Part shown: in pieces, positions 41,728 through 50,052 of the stretch
Numbering within the stretch: the first letter of the stretch is position 1
Layout of the letters: the number at the start of each line of letters is the position of its first letter
From: Hymenobacter ginkgonis
Lineage (GTDB): Bacteria; Bacteroidota; Bacteroidia; Cytophagales; Hymenobacteraceae
Reading direction: 5' to 3'
Assembly: GCF_009755225.1 (NCBI RefSeq)
Contig: NZ_WQKZ01000004.1
Span: forward strand, 186,001-250,000
Length of the DNA: 64,000 bases
Position numbers and translations under genes: made by a program
The notes under the pieces: model-generated
Database searches by the model: none
Told to the model about the DNA's origin: nothing
What the model saw: only the letters and a program-made list of their open reading frames with translations

Positions 41728-43392
41728 CTAGCGGGTGGTCGCCCGGCGCGTTTTCAGCAGGAGCACTAGGCCGTAAAGCGTCACTACCAGCACGCCCAAG
41801 GAGGAGAGCATGGCCACGAGGTCGCGCACGGTTTTGCCGGCCCAGTCCATAAGGAAAAACTTGTGCAGCACGGCAAACGACAGGCCTTCGCGCCGGTCGC
41901 CGTCGTTGACGAGCGCGGCTAGCTTGCCGGTGCTGGGCTCTACGTAAAGCGCCGTGTGCGTAGGTGTCGCGAAGGCGAGCTTTACTACCGGCAGGCGCTT
42001 GTTTACGAAGCCATACTCGCCGGCAAACTTGGTCACCAGCTCCGGGTCGGGCCCGGTAGGGCTGAGCAGGTTGGCCTGGGCGGGCGCGGGGCCCGCAGCG
42101 GGCGTGCCAATGGTCGTTTTGGTTTCGGCTACTGCGTCGGGGGCCACGCAGCAGTCGGCTATAGCGGCACTTTCGGAGCTAGCTGCGGCGCCGGCACTAG
42201 CCGGCTGGCGGCTGAGCTTGGCCATAAACTCCTGGCCCAACTCGCGGGCGTAGATGAACTCGCCATCTGGCAATACGCGGCCATCGCGGGTGCTGCGGTA
42301 ATGCACTGTTGACTGTCCGTCAGCGCTTTTACTAACCAGGCGGTAGTAAGGCTGGCCACCCACGCGGGCCAGCGATACCTGCGCCACGGGTGCGGGGCCG
42401 GCCAGCGCCGCCGCTAGTGGCCAAGCTAGCTCACTGGCCTGAAACGTGCTCACGCGGGCCACGTCGTCGCGCCGGTCGGGGGTTAGTTTTTGCCACAAAT
42501 GGTACGACGCGCTCAGGGCAAAGGTGAACGTGACGAACGCCACCCACAGCCCTAGCGTGCGGTGCCGACGGCGCAGCCAGCCCGTAGCATCCTGAGCCGA
42601 GCGCGGCTGACGCAGCTTTTTGCGCACAAAGCCATAAATTACCAAGCCACTCAGCGCCGAAAGCCAAATAATAGTAGTGAACACCAGCATGATGCCTAGG
42701 TGCAGCGGCCGGGGTAGGGCATCTAGGAAATCCCAGTTGTGCAGCATCCCAAACGTCCACAAAAACGTGGCGCGAGCTTGGTTATTAAACGTGCCTAAGC
42801 GGCTTTGGCCGGTTTCGACAAATACGGCCATGCCATCGGGCCGGGCCAGGGTAATTTTCCAGACGGGCAGCAAGCGGTTAATAAACTTATAATCCGCCGT
42901 GAAGTGCGTCAGGCGCTCGGCGCTGGCAATAGCGCTGGTCGAGTCGGCCATCACGTAGCGGGCCACGTCTTCGGCGTAGGCACGGTCGCCGCCGGGCAGC
43001 TCCTGGCCCGTGGCCGCGGCAAAGTAGCGCAACCGCCCCAGCTCATCCGTGAGCTGGTAGTAAGGCTGGTGCCGGTACTGCACCACCCGCAAAGTGCGCA
43101 CGGCGCGCAGCTGGTGCTGGGCCAGCACTTGCGCCACGGGCACCGCCAGCGCGTTGGCCGCGAGCGGGGGGGTAGGCACGGTTTCGTGGGCAATGGCGGG
43201 CCGCAACAAGTTGGACATCAACGGGTGCGAAAGCCCACTCAGCGTCCACATAATAACCGGCACGACCGTGATAATGCCCAGCAGCCGATGCCAGCGGTAC
43301 AGGTGGCGGCCAATGAAGCGCCGCACGGGCGAGGCCGCGCGGGCCGGCGCTACTACCACAGACGGCGCGGGAGAAATAGGGTTGGCAAGCAT
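41728..43392 (-). CDS. PepSY-associated transmembrane protein of the metal locus
   Basis: About 554 residues from the ATG at 43392. Four or five membrane segments: LLGIITVVPVIMWTLSGLSHP near the N-terminus, LGIMLVFTTIIWLSALSGLVIYGF and LGLWVAFVTFTFALSASYHLW in the middle, and VAMLSSLGVLVVTLYGLVLL at the C-terminus. Two large extracytoplasmic PepSY-like domains lie between them (VAQVLAQHQLRAVRTLRVVQ; VAQVSLARVGGQPYYRLVSK). An unusual ADCCVAP insert is present in the second. PepSY membrane proteins next to TonB receptors commonly serve as ferric reductases or help in siderophore and metal uptake. It is the last gene of a minus-strand run: Cys-rich protein, TonB receptor, PepSY. Confidence 0.85.
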   Translation of the reverse strand: MLANPISPAPSVVVAPARAASPVRRFIGRHLYRWHRLLGIITVVPVIMWTLSGLSHPLMSNLLRPAIAHETVPTPPLAANALAVPVAQVLAQHQLRAVRTLRVVQYRHQPYYQLTDELGRLRYFAAATGQELPGGDRAYAEDVARYVMADSTSAIASAERLTHFTADYKFINRLLPVWKITLARPDGMAVFVETGQSRLGTFNNQARATFLWTFGMLHNWDFLDALPRPLHLGIMLVFTTIIWLSALSGLVIYGFVRKKLRQPRSAQDATGWLRRRHRTLGLWVAFVTFTFALSASYHLWQKLTPDRRDDVARVSTFQASELAWPLAAALAGPAPVAQVSLARVGGQPYYRLVSKSADGQSTVHYRSTRDGRVLPDGEFIYARELGQEFMAKLSRQPASAGAAASSESAAIADCCVAPDAVAETKTTIGTPAAGPAPAQANLLSPTGPDPELVTKFAGEYGFVNKRLPVVKLAFATPTHTALYVEPSTGKLAALVNDGDRREGLSFAVLHKFFLMDWAGKTVRDLVAMLSSLGVLVVTLYGLVLLLKTRRATTR

Positions 43393-43506
43393 AATACAAG
43401 GCGTAAGATGGCGTAGCAGTCCATTAATTGTTGGATAGCCGACTGGCGACTTTCTTTGTGCAGCTCCACCCCCTCCCCTGTGGGGTAGGGAGCGGGGCTG
43501 CACGTA

Positions 43507-45858
43507 TTACTCCCGCGCCTTAGCCGCGAAGGTGTAGCCCACGCCCAGCGTGTAGGTGCGCGGCGCGGCGGCTTGGTAAGTGGTACCGTACTGGTTGGCA
43601 GTCACCGTGCTAGCGTAGAGTTCATTGCCCAGGTTCACCACATTGGCCCACACCTCGAGGCCGCGCACGGCGGGCTGGGGTAGGCGGTAGCCGAGGCGCA
43701 GGTTTAGCAGGTTGTAGCCGGCGTAGGTCTGGGTATTGGCCGTGTTAGTGAAGTACGAGCCAATGCGTTGCCATTCTAGCCCGAGGCGGGCGCCGGGCAC
43801 GAAGCGTGGCTTGTAAAACACCTCGGCGTTGGCAATCCAGTTAGGCGCGTTCACCATGCGGTTGCCACTATAGTCGCGGTTAGTGCCTTGCAGTACCTCA
43901 CTGTAATCCAGATAAGTATGCCGGGCGTTGGTGCCGCTGAGCCGAAAATTCACCTCCGAAATCGGCGCGTACGTTAGCGAATACTCTATCCCCCGGTGGC
44001 GGGTCGAGCCCACGTTTTCGCTCTGCGTGGTGTTGTCGGCCTGCAAAATGCTCACGATTTCGTTGCGCCCTTCCATCTGGTACACGCTAAAATCGAGGTA
44101 CACCTTGCGCTCGAACAGGGCCACCCAGCCACCGGCCTCGTAGTTGGTGAAGTTGGCCTGCTTCAGCTCAATTTGCTGGCGCGAGCTGTATAAGCTGCCC
44201 GTTTCGGGCGGCTGAAAGCCGGTGCTGAAGTTGGCGTACAGGCCGCGGTTGGCGCCTAGCGCGTAGGTCAGCCCCAGTTTGGGTGCCACAATGTTGTAGG
44301 TATTTTTCTGGGCAGCTTTTTTGGTGGTTTGGGTGCCGCTTAGGTTATTGCTAAAATTGTATTGCACCCGGTCGTAGCGCAGGCCACCCACGATGCGCAG
44401 GTTTTCAGTGGGTTGCACCTCGTATTGGGCATAGGCCGCCGTGTTGTAGAGGTCGATTTTGTAGTCGTCGAGCAGCCGGCCGGTGTCGGTGTAGCCGGTG
44501 TAGAAGTTGTTGGCCACATCCTTCTGAATGGCCAGGTAGCGGGCAAAATACGTGCTCGGGCTATAATCAAAATACCCCCCTACAATAAGCCGCGAGTTGA
44601 GCCAGCTAAAATCGGCGCGGTGCTGCGCCAGGGCGCCGTAGCTATTGAAAGACTGGTTGTTAACCTGCCCGTTCGAGCTTTGGTACACGCCGTTCACGCG
44701 CACATCGGCGATGTAGTAGCTGGGCAACTGGCCGGTCGAGTTGTAGCGGTAAAAGCCGGTGAAGGCCGTTTGCTGGCTCGGGCTCCACTCGTGCTCCAGC
44801 CGCAGGCTGCCGCGCACGGCCGTAACCACGCGGTTGGTGAAGCGGTTGTTGCTCTGGTAGCGGCGGCTGTAGAAGTGCGCGCTGTCGAGGGTGCCCGGCG
44901 TTTGGGTGTTGAGGTAATTGTAGGTGCCAGTGCCGATGAGGCGGGTTTTGGGGTTGAAGGTATAGTCGGCCCGCAGCGTCCACGACTGCTTATCGAAATC
45001 GGTATAGTCTTGCCAACTATTGCGTTGGCGCGCCGAATAGCCGCCCGCGTACAGCCCCAGTTTGCCCACTGTGCCGCTGGCGCTGGCGTCGACGCGGCGG
45101 TAACCGAAGCCATCGCCCTGCACCGAAACCCCGGCCGTGGGCAGGGGGGTAGGGCGCTGCGTGAGAAAATTAATGGCGCCGCCAATGGCATTGGAGCCGT
45201 AGAGCGACGAGGCCGGGCCCTTCACGACTTCAATGCTGCGCACACCGGCCTGGTTGATTTCGTAGAGCGCGTTGTGGTTGAAGATGCCGATGGGCCGAAT
45301 CGGCAGGCCATCTTCTAGATACAAATACACGGCGTTGGTGCTAATGGGCTGGCGAATAGCCATCATGTGCTGCTCGTTGCCCAGGTTCACCATGTACACG
45401 CCGGCCACTTTGTTGAGCAACTGGTAGGGCGCGGTGGCCTTGGTATCGGCGATGAGCTGCGGCGAAATCTGGCTAATCGCCACCGGCGATTCGGTACGCT
45501 TTTCCTGCTCGCGGCTGGCCGACACCACTACCCCCTGCAAATCGACTGGCGCGCCTTCGAGGCGCACCGTAAGCGGGCCGCCGCTGGCCGGCACCCGCGC
45601 TTGCTGCGTGGTATAGCCCACAAATGAGACAATTACGTCTCGGGTTGCCGTGGGGGCGGCCAGCACAAAGCGGCCGCTGGCATCGGTGGTGGTGCCCAGG
45701 CTGGTGCCCAGGCTGGTGCCGGGCAGCCGCACCGTTACGCCCGGCAGCGCCTGCTGCGTTTGGGCATCTAAGATGGTGCCGCGCAGCGACGCTTGCTGCG
45801 CGCAAACACTACTCAGGCTGGCCACGGCCAACCCAGCAGTCAATAAAACAGATTTCAT
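43507..45858 (-). CDS. TonB-dependent outer-membrane receptor, probably metal (copper or iron) uptake
   Basis: 783 residues. Signal peptide (SVLLTAGLAVASLSSVCAQ), a carboxypeptidase-like regulatory domain about residues 22-105 (LRGTILDAQTQQALPGVTVR), then a TonB plug (SPVAISQISPQLIADTKA; SIEVVKGPASSLYGSNAIGG) and a 22-stranded barrel ending in LGVGYTFAAKARE. The plug contains NEQHMMAIRQPISTNAVYLY, a His-Met-Met cluster that could bind copper. The 12-base tandem repeat at 45697-45722 codes for GTSLGTSLG in the CarD region. The neighbouring MbnP and MauG-like genes make copper a plausible substrate, but siderophore iron is not excluded. Confidence 0.88.
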   Translation of the reverse strand: MKSVLLTAGLAVASLSSVCAQQASLRGTILDAQTQQALPGVTVRLPGTSLGTSLGTTTDASGRFVLAAPTATRDVIVSFVGYTTQQARVPASGGPLTVRLEGAPVDLQGVVVSASREQEKRTESPVAISQISPQLIADTKATAPYQLLNKVAGVYMVNLGNEQHMMAIRQPISTNAVYLYLEDGLPIRPIGIFNHNALYEINQAGVRSIEVVKGPASSLYGSNAIGGAINFLTQRPTPLPTAGVSVQGDGFGYRRVDASASGTVGKLGLYAGGYSARQRNSWQDYTDFDKQSWTLRADYTFNPKTRLIGTGTYNYLNTQTPGTLDSAHFYSRRYQSNNRFTNRVVTAVRGSLRLEHEWSPSQQTAFTGFYRYNSTGQLPSYYIADVRVNGVYQSSNGQVNNQSFNSYGALAQHRADFSWLNSRLIVGGYFDYSPSTYFARYLAIQKDVANNFYTGYTDTGRLLDDYKIDLYNTAAYAQYEVQPTENLRIVGGLRYDRVQYNFSNNLSGTQTTKKAAQKNTYNIVAPKLGLTYALGANRGLYANFSTGFQPPETGSLYSSRQQIELKQANFTNYEAGGWVALFERKVYLDFSVYQMEGRNEIVSILQADNTTQSENVGSTRHRGIEYSLTYAPISEVNFRLSGTNARHTYLDYSEVLQGTNRDYSGNRMVNAPNWIANAEVFYKPRFVPGARLGLEWQRIGSYFTNTANTQTYAGYNLLNLRLGYRLPQPAVRGLEVWANVVNLGNELYASTVTANQYGTTYQAAAPRTYTLGVGYTFAAKARE

Positions 45859-45969
45859 CCCGCGAAGAATTCAGGCTAAACAAACACGCGGGGGCAAGGC
45901 CCAAATAGCTGCCAGCGCACGCCAACGTACACTAGCCAGCCGGCCGGCAACTCCCCAATCGGCGGTTGT

Positions 45970-46344
45970 TTAGCAGCCCGCGGGCGGTTGCAGCAGGGCG
46001 CGGCGCGGCGCGGCATAGCTCCCCGGCACCAGGCGGGCGTAGCGCGGCGCCTCCCTCACCAGGAGGGGGGTAGGCTGCGGCTGCCAGTTGCCGAAGGGCG
46101 CGGCCAACATCTCCAGGCGTTCCTTGAGCGGGCCGGCCGATTTGCTTTCGCGCTCCTCCTGCTGCTTCAGCTTTTTGGCGAAGTAGCACTTGCCGTCGCA
46201 GTGCAGTTGGGGCCGGGCCTTGTTCACGCAAAAGCGCGCCGTAATGGTAGCCTGGTTGAACGTGAAATCCACCACCAGTAGCTCGCGGCTAAAGGTTTGC
46301 AGCAGCACGAGGGCAACAAGCAAATAGGCAAAACAGGATTTCAC
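45970..46344 (-). CDS. Small membrane-anchored Cys-rich protein next to the TonB receptor
   Basis: 124 residues. An N-terminal hydrophobic segment (SCFAYLLVALVLLQTFSREL) is a signal or anchor. A conserved-looking Cys motif follows, FCVNKARPQLHCDGKCYFAKKL (C-x10-C-x3-C), then a basic/acidic helix and a Pro-rich tail ending in Cys. I recall small proteins with a similar C...CxGKC motif next to TonB receptors in Bacteroidota, without a described function. The three Cys suggest binding a soft metal such as copper. It is the first gene of the receptor-PepSY operon and is divergent from mbnP. Confidence 0.65.
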   Translation of the reverse strand: MKSCFAYLLVALVLLQTFSRELLVVDFTFNQATITARFCVNKARPQLHCDGKCYFAKKLKQQEERESKSAGPLKERLEMLAAPFGNWQPQPTPLLVREAPRYARLVPGSYAAPRRALLQPPAGC

Positions 46345-46620
46345 GCGGCGGGGCTGGGACTAAGCCAGCGCAAAAGTAGGGTCGGCGAGCGCTTAGTTGT
46401 ACCTATCTCCTTTTTTCGGAGCCGGCGAGCGTTCATCCTATTCACAGGTCGAGATGTTATTTTTAATCTACTTTAGGACTCTTGCCAACATATTTCGTGC
46501 TGGTAGCTTATGAACTTTCAGCGCCCGCCTGGTGTGAGGCAAAGTCCCTCGTAGTTCGTTGATAAACAGCCTGCCGGGTATCTGGCGCCGCCACAGTTCT
46601 TCCCTAAGCTTTTTTGCCCC
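46345..46620. promoter_or_regulatory. Divergent control region of the metal locus
   Basis: 276 bases between the outward-facing Cys-rich and MbnP genes; both promoters must lie here. It contains a direct repeat CGGCGAGCG at about 46383 and 46421 and an AT-rich patch (about 46448-46475) with TACTTTAG resembling a -7 element. No clear regulator site could be assigned. Confidence 0.4.
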
Positions 46621-47400
46621 ATGAAAAACCGTATTTTTTCCGCGCTGGCAGTTGCCCTGCTCACTACCGCTGTACTTAGCGGCTGCAAAAAAGATGGGGA
46701 TAGCAGCGAGCCTACCGTGGGCACCGTGGCTTTTGAAGTGGAAAATATGGTGGGCGCCAAAGACGTGGCCCTCGACGGCACGGCGTATGCCACCGCTAGT
46801 GGCGAAACCTTCACGGTAACGACCCTGAAGTACTACCTCTCTAATATCAAATTCAGCAAAGCCGACGGTAGCACGTACGCCGCGCCCGGCGAATATCATT
46901 TGGTAGATGCGGCTAAGCCTAGCTCTACCAGCTTCACGGTCAGCAACGTACCCGTTGGCAACTACACGGGCGTAAGCTTCGTGGTAGGCGTGGACTCGAC
47001 CACGACCAAGGGCGACCCGCTGGCCCTAGCCGGCGACCTCAACCCGGCTAATAACATGTATTGGGTGTGGGCTACCGGCCATATTTTCCTGAAGCTAGAA
47101 GGCACCGTGACATCGACGAACCCGGCCAAGGCCCTGACTTGCCACATTGGCGGCTACCGCGCCCCGTACAACGCCATCGTCACGGCGAGTCCTTCGCTGG
47201 GCGGGGCTACGCTGCCCGTGCAAGCCAACCACGCGCCTACTATCCGCTTAGCGGCCAACGTATTGAAAATATTTGATGGCCCTACCCCCATCGCGCTCAG
47301 TACCTTCCCAACGGCCATGGCGCCCAGCGCGGCATCGGTGCAGGTAGCAAATAACTACGCGGCGGGCATGTTCACCGTCAAGCAAGTAGCGGCTAACTAA
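46621..47400 (+). CDS. MbnP-family copper-binding lipoprotein
   Basis: 259 residues. Lipoprotein signal (LLTTAVLSGC, Cys22). The mature part matches the MbnP-like domain: GTVAFEVENMVGAKDVALDG, TVTTLKYYLSNIKFSKADG, EYHLVDAAKPSS, GNYTGVSFVVGVDS, NMYWVWATGHIFLKLEG and HAPTIRLAANVLKIFDG. In characterised MbnP a conserved Trp is oxidised to kynurenine by the partner di-haem enzyme MbnH to make a copper site; here Trp148 and Trp150 lie next to His154 and His175 follows. Two di-haem peroxidase genes follow directly, the first 11 bases away. A role in copper capture is inferred from the family and context. Confidence 0.85.
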   Translation: MKNRIFSALAVALLTTAVLSGCKKDGDSSEPTVGTVAFEVENMVGAKDVALDGTAYATASGETFTVTTLKYYLSNIKFSKADGSTYAAPGEYHLVDAAKPSSTSFTVSNVPVGNYTGVSFVVGVDSTTTKGDPLALAGDLNPANNMYWVWATGHIFLKLEGTVTSTNPAKALTCHIGGYRAPYNAIVTASPSLGGATLPVQANHAPTIRLAANVLKIFDGPTPIALSTFPTAMAPSAASVQVANNYAAGMFTVKQVAAN

Positions 47401-47411
47401 GTACGGGCGCT

Positions 47412-48527
47412 GTGCATTTCAGGAGGCTGATAGGGAGCCAGGTGTATTGGCAGCAGGCGGCGCTGGTTTGGGCCGGGGTAGCCCTGCTCGGAGCTAGTAG
47501 TTGCGAGCCTGGCCGCCCCACCGCCCAAGCGGCCGTGCCGGGCACCGCGCAGCCCGCCAACTTCCCAAAAATGGTGTACGAGCTGGCCAAAAACCAGCCC
47601 AACGCCGCTACGTTTGCGCTGGGCCGGCAATTGTTTTACGATACCCGGCTATCGAGCAGCGGCACGGTGTCGTGCGGCTCGTGCCACCAGCAAAGTCGCG
47701 CTTTCACCGATGGCCAAGCGCTGGCCGTGGGGGTAGGGCACCGCCTCAGCACGCGCAACGCCCCTACCCTGCAAAACATGCGCTGGCGTCGCGGCTTCAT
47801 GGCCGATGGCGGCGTGCTGGGGCTGGAATTGCAAGCGCTGGCCCCCCTCACAAGCGCCGTAGAAATGAATACGCCGCTCGCCACGGCTCTAGCCAAGCTC
47901 AACGCCGACCCAGACTACCGCCGGCAATTTGCCGCCATCTACGGGCCCCGAGAGATTGATACGCCGCAGTTTTTGCGGGCGCTGGCGCAGTTCACGGCAG
48001 CCCTTACGTCGGCCAACTCGCGCTACGACCACTACGTGCGCCACGAGGCCGGCGGAACCCTTACCGCGCCCGAGCTGCGCGGCCGGGCGCTGTTCGTGGT
48101 TAAGTGCGCGGGCTGCCACGCCACCGATTTATTTACCGACGAGAGCTTTCGCAACAACGGCCTCGACCGCGCGTTTCCGCACGATTCGGGCCGGGCACAC
48201 ATTACTAGTCACCCCACCGACGCGGGCCGCTTTAAGGTGCCCAGCCTGCGCAATGTGGCCCGCACGGCACCCTACATGCACGACGGCCGCTTTGCTACCC
48301 TGCCGCAGGTGCTGGCCCACTATGCCCACGGCGTGCAGCCCTCCCCTACCCTCGACCCGCTGCTGCGCCAGCCGAGCGGGCGGCTAGGCATTGTCCTTTC
48401 GGCACAGCAACAGGTTGATTTACTTACCTTTTTAAATACCTTGACTGATAGCGCCTTTCTAGCAAACCCGCAGCTAGCACCGCCCCAACCGCCTGGGCTG
48501 GCCACCGCTTTTAGGGCACCTAAATAA
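47412..48527 (+). CDS. Di-haem cytochrome c peroxidase/MauG family protein, MbnH-like
   Basis: 371 residues. N-terminal lipoprotein-like signal (ALVWAGVALLGASSC). Two c-type haem sites, C88-GSC-H92 and C232-AGC-H236. Family motifs are FALGRQLFYDTRLSSSGTVS, FTDGQALAVGV, NAPTLQNMRWRRGFMADG, FKVPSLRNVARTAPYMHDGR and a C-terminal DLLTFLNTLTD. It starts with GTG at 47412, 11 bases after mbnP, the arrangement of MbnP-MbnH pairs. By that analogy it may oxidise a Trp of MbnP; a simple H2O2-reducing peroxidase is the alternative. Confidence 0.85.
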   Translation: MHFRRLIGSQVYWQQAALVWAGVALLGASSCEPGRPTAQAAVPGTAQPANFPKMVYELAKNQPNAATFALGRQLFYDTRLSSSGTVSCGSCHQQSRAFTDGQALAVGVGHRLSTRNAPTLQNMRWRRGFMADGGVLGLELQALAPLTSAVEMNTPLATALAKLNADPDYRRQFAAIYGPREIDTPQFLRALAQFTAALTSANSRYDHYVRHEAGGTLTAPELRGRALFVVKCAGCHATDLFTDESFRNNGLDRAFPHDSGRAHITSHPTDAGRFKVPSLRNVARTAPYMHDGRFATLPQVLAHYAHGVQPSPTLDPLLRQPSGRLGIVLSAQQQVDLLTFLNTLTDSAFLANPQLAPPQPPGLATAFRAPK

Positions 48528-48638
48528 CCAGCTGGCTCTTCGCAACCAGCTGGCTAGCCACCGCCGAAACTAACTGCCCTGGCTTCGTCGTTGTCGACGC
48601 GGCCGTACCTTTTGCCCTTCTTTCCCTACCCCCGCGCT

Positions 48639-49763
48639 ATGCCACTACGAGCTACTGTCGTTTCTTACTTGGGCGTGCTGCTGGGCGTGGTGGCGCTGGG
48701 CGCGGCGAGCTGTAGCAAAGGCGGCGGGAGCGGCGAGGAAACGCCTACCCCCACTGCGCCTACCGCCTACGCGCTGGCCGTGCCGGCGGGCTTCCCTACC
48801 CCCGTTATTCCGGCCGACAACCCGCTGACCAACGAGGGGGTAGCACTGGGCCGCATGCTGTTTTACGAGAAAGCACTGTCGAGCACTGGCACCATGGCCT
48901 GCGGCTCGTGCCACCAGCAGAGCAAGGCATTTACCGATGGCCTAGCCTTTGCGGTGGGCGTCGACGGCGTGGCCAACCCGCGCGGCACTATGTCGCTCAC
49001 CAATGTGCTCTGGAGCAGCCAACTAACTTGGGACGGTGCCTTCACTACGCTCGAAACGCAGGCACTCAAACCCCTCGAAAATTCAATTGAGTTGCACCAG
49101 CCTCTTACGGTGGGCGTGGCCAAATTGCAGGCGACCAAGCTCTACCCTCCGCTGTTTCTGGCGGCGTTTGGCACCAGCACCATCACCAATGAGCTGGCGC
49201 TGAAAGCCCTGGCGCAGTTCGAGCGCACGCTGATTTCGGGCAGCTCGCGCTACGACAAGTACATGGCTACCCGCCAGGGCTTTACTGCCGATGAGGTAGC
49301 GGGCTTGCAGCTGTACACCACCCATATTTCGCCGGGCAAGGTGCGCGGGGCCGAGTGCTTCCATTGCCATACCCAGCCGCTGATGTCGTCAAATTACGAA
49401 GGCAAATTCTTTAACAACGGCCTCGACCTGACTTTTGCCGACCCTGGCCGCAGCGGCGTCACGGGCGTGGCCGTAGACAAGGGCAAGTTCATTGCCCCTA
49501 CCCTGCGCAACATCACGCTCACGGCGCCCTACATGCACGATGGCCGCTTCAAGACCTTGGAGGAAGTACTCGACCACTACTCCGACCACGTACAAATGGC
49601 TAGTCCCGGCCTCGATAATAACCTGATTGAAGGCATCAACGACCCGCCTTTCGGCACCCACATGGACCTCACGGCCACCGAAAAAAAGCAGGTAATCGCC
49701 TTCCTGAAAACGCTGACCGATTCGACGTTCATCGCGGATAAGCGGTTTTCGAATCCTTTTTAG
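48639..49763 (+). CDS. Second di-haem cytochrome c peroxidase/MauG family protein
   Basis: About 374 residues from the ATG at 48639, which begins a lipoprotein signal (LGVLLGVVALGAASC). Two haem sites, C88-GSC-H92 and C240-FHC-H244, and the family motifs LGRMLFYEKALSSTGTMACG, FTDGLAFAVGVDG, TLRNITLTAPYMHDGRF and VIAFLKTLTDSTFI. It is a paralogue of the preceding gene, with clear similarity over the whole length but a longer inter-haem region. It is separated from it by 111 bases. Tandem MauG-like genes suggest two oxidation steps or two substrates. No terminator is obvious after it. Confidence 0.87.
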   Translation: MPLRATVVSYLGVLLGVVALGAASCSKGGGSGEETPTPTAPTAYALAVPAGFPTPVIPADNPLTNEGVALGRMLFYEKALSSTGTMACGSCHQQSKAFTDGLAFAVGVDGVANPRGTMSLTNVLWSSQLTWDGAFTTLETQALKPLENSIELHQPLTVGVAKLQATKLYPPLFLAAFGTSTITNELALKALAQFERTLISGSSRYDKYMATRQGFTADEVAGLQLYTTHISPGKVRGAECFHCHTQPLMSSNYEGKFFNNGLDLTFADPGRSGVTGVAVDKGKFIAPTLRNITLTAPYMHDGRFKTLEEVLDHYSDHVQMASPGLDNNLIEGINDPPFGTHMDLTATEKKQVIAFLKTLTDSTFIADKRFSNPF

Positions 49764-50052
49764 CCAGAGTCGGCAAATGCTCCAATTAATACTCTTAACC
49801 CACAGGTTGGCTTAGGAAGTTATCCGCTGCATAAGCCGAGCGCAACTGCCTTCCCGCCCAAAGTGCTTGCTTAAATCAAGCTGGGGAATCTGCAGTCGCT
49901 TCTTTTGCGTATCTCCATCGATAATCCTACGCAATGTTGCTATTGTTCGATTGATGGCTCTTTCAATCTGACTTATGGGCTTGCCAAGTGCCGCCCGTTG
50001 CGAAGGTGCTGAGCTGCTAAACTGGCTCTCCCTGGAAATTTTCTCCTAAAAA

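Noticed and set aside
44362..45318. 318-codon plus-strand frame opposite the TonB receptor
   Set aside because: Antisense to the receptor barrel; Val/Ala/Arg-rich with no recognisable fold.
46383..46429. Direct repeat CGGCGAGCG in the divergent metal-locus region as a regulator site
   Set aside because: Nine bases, GC-rich and repeated only twice; expected often enough in this genome to give no weight without conservation data.
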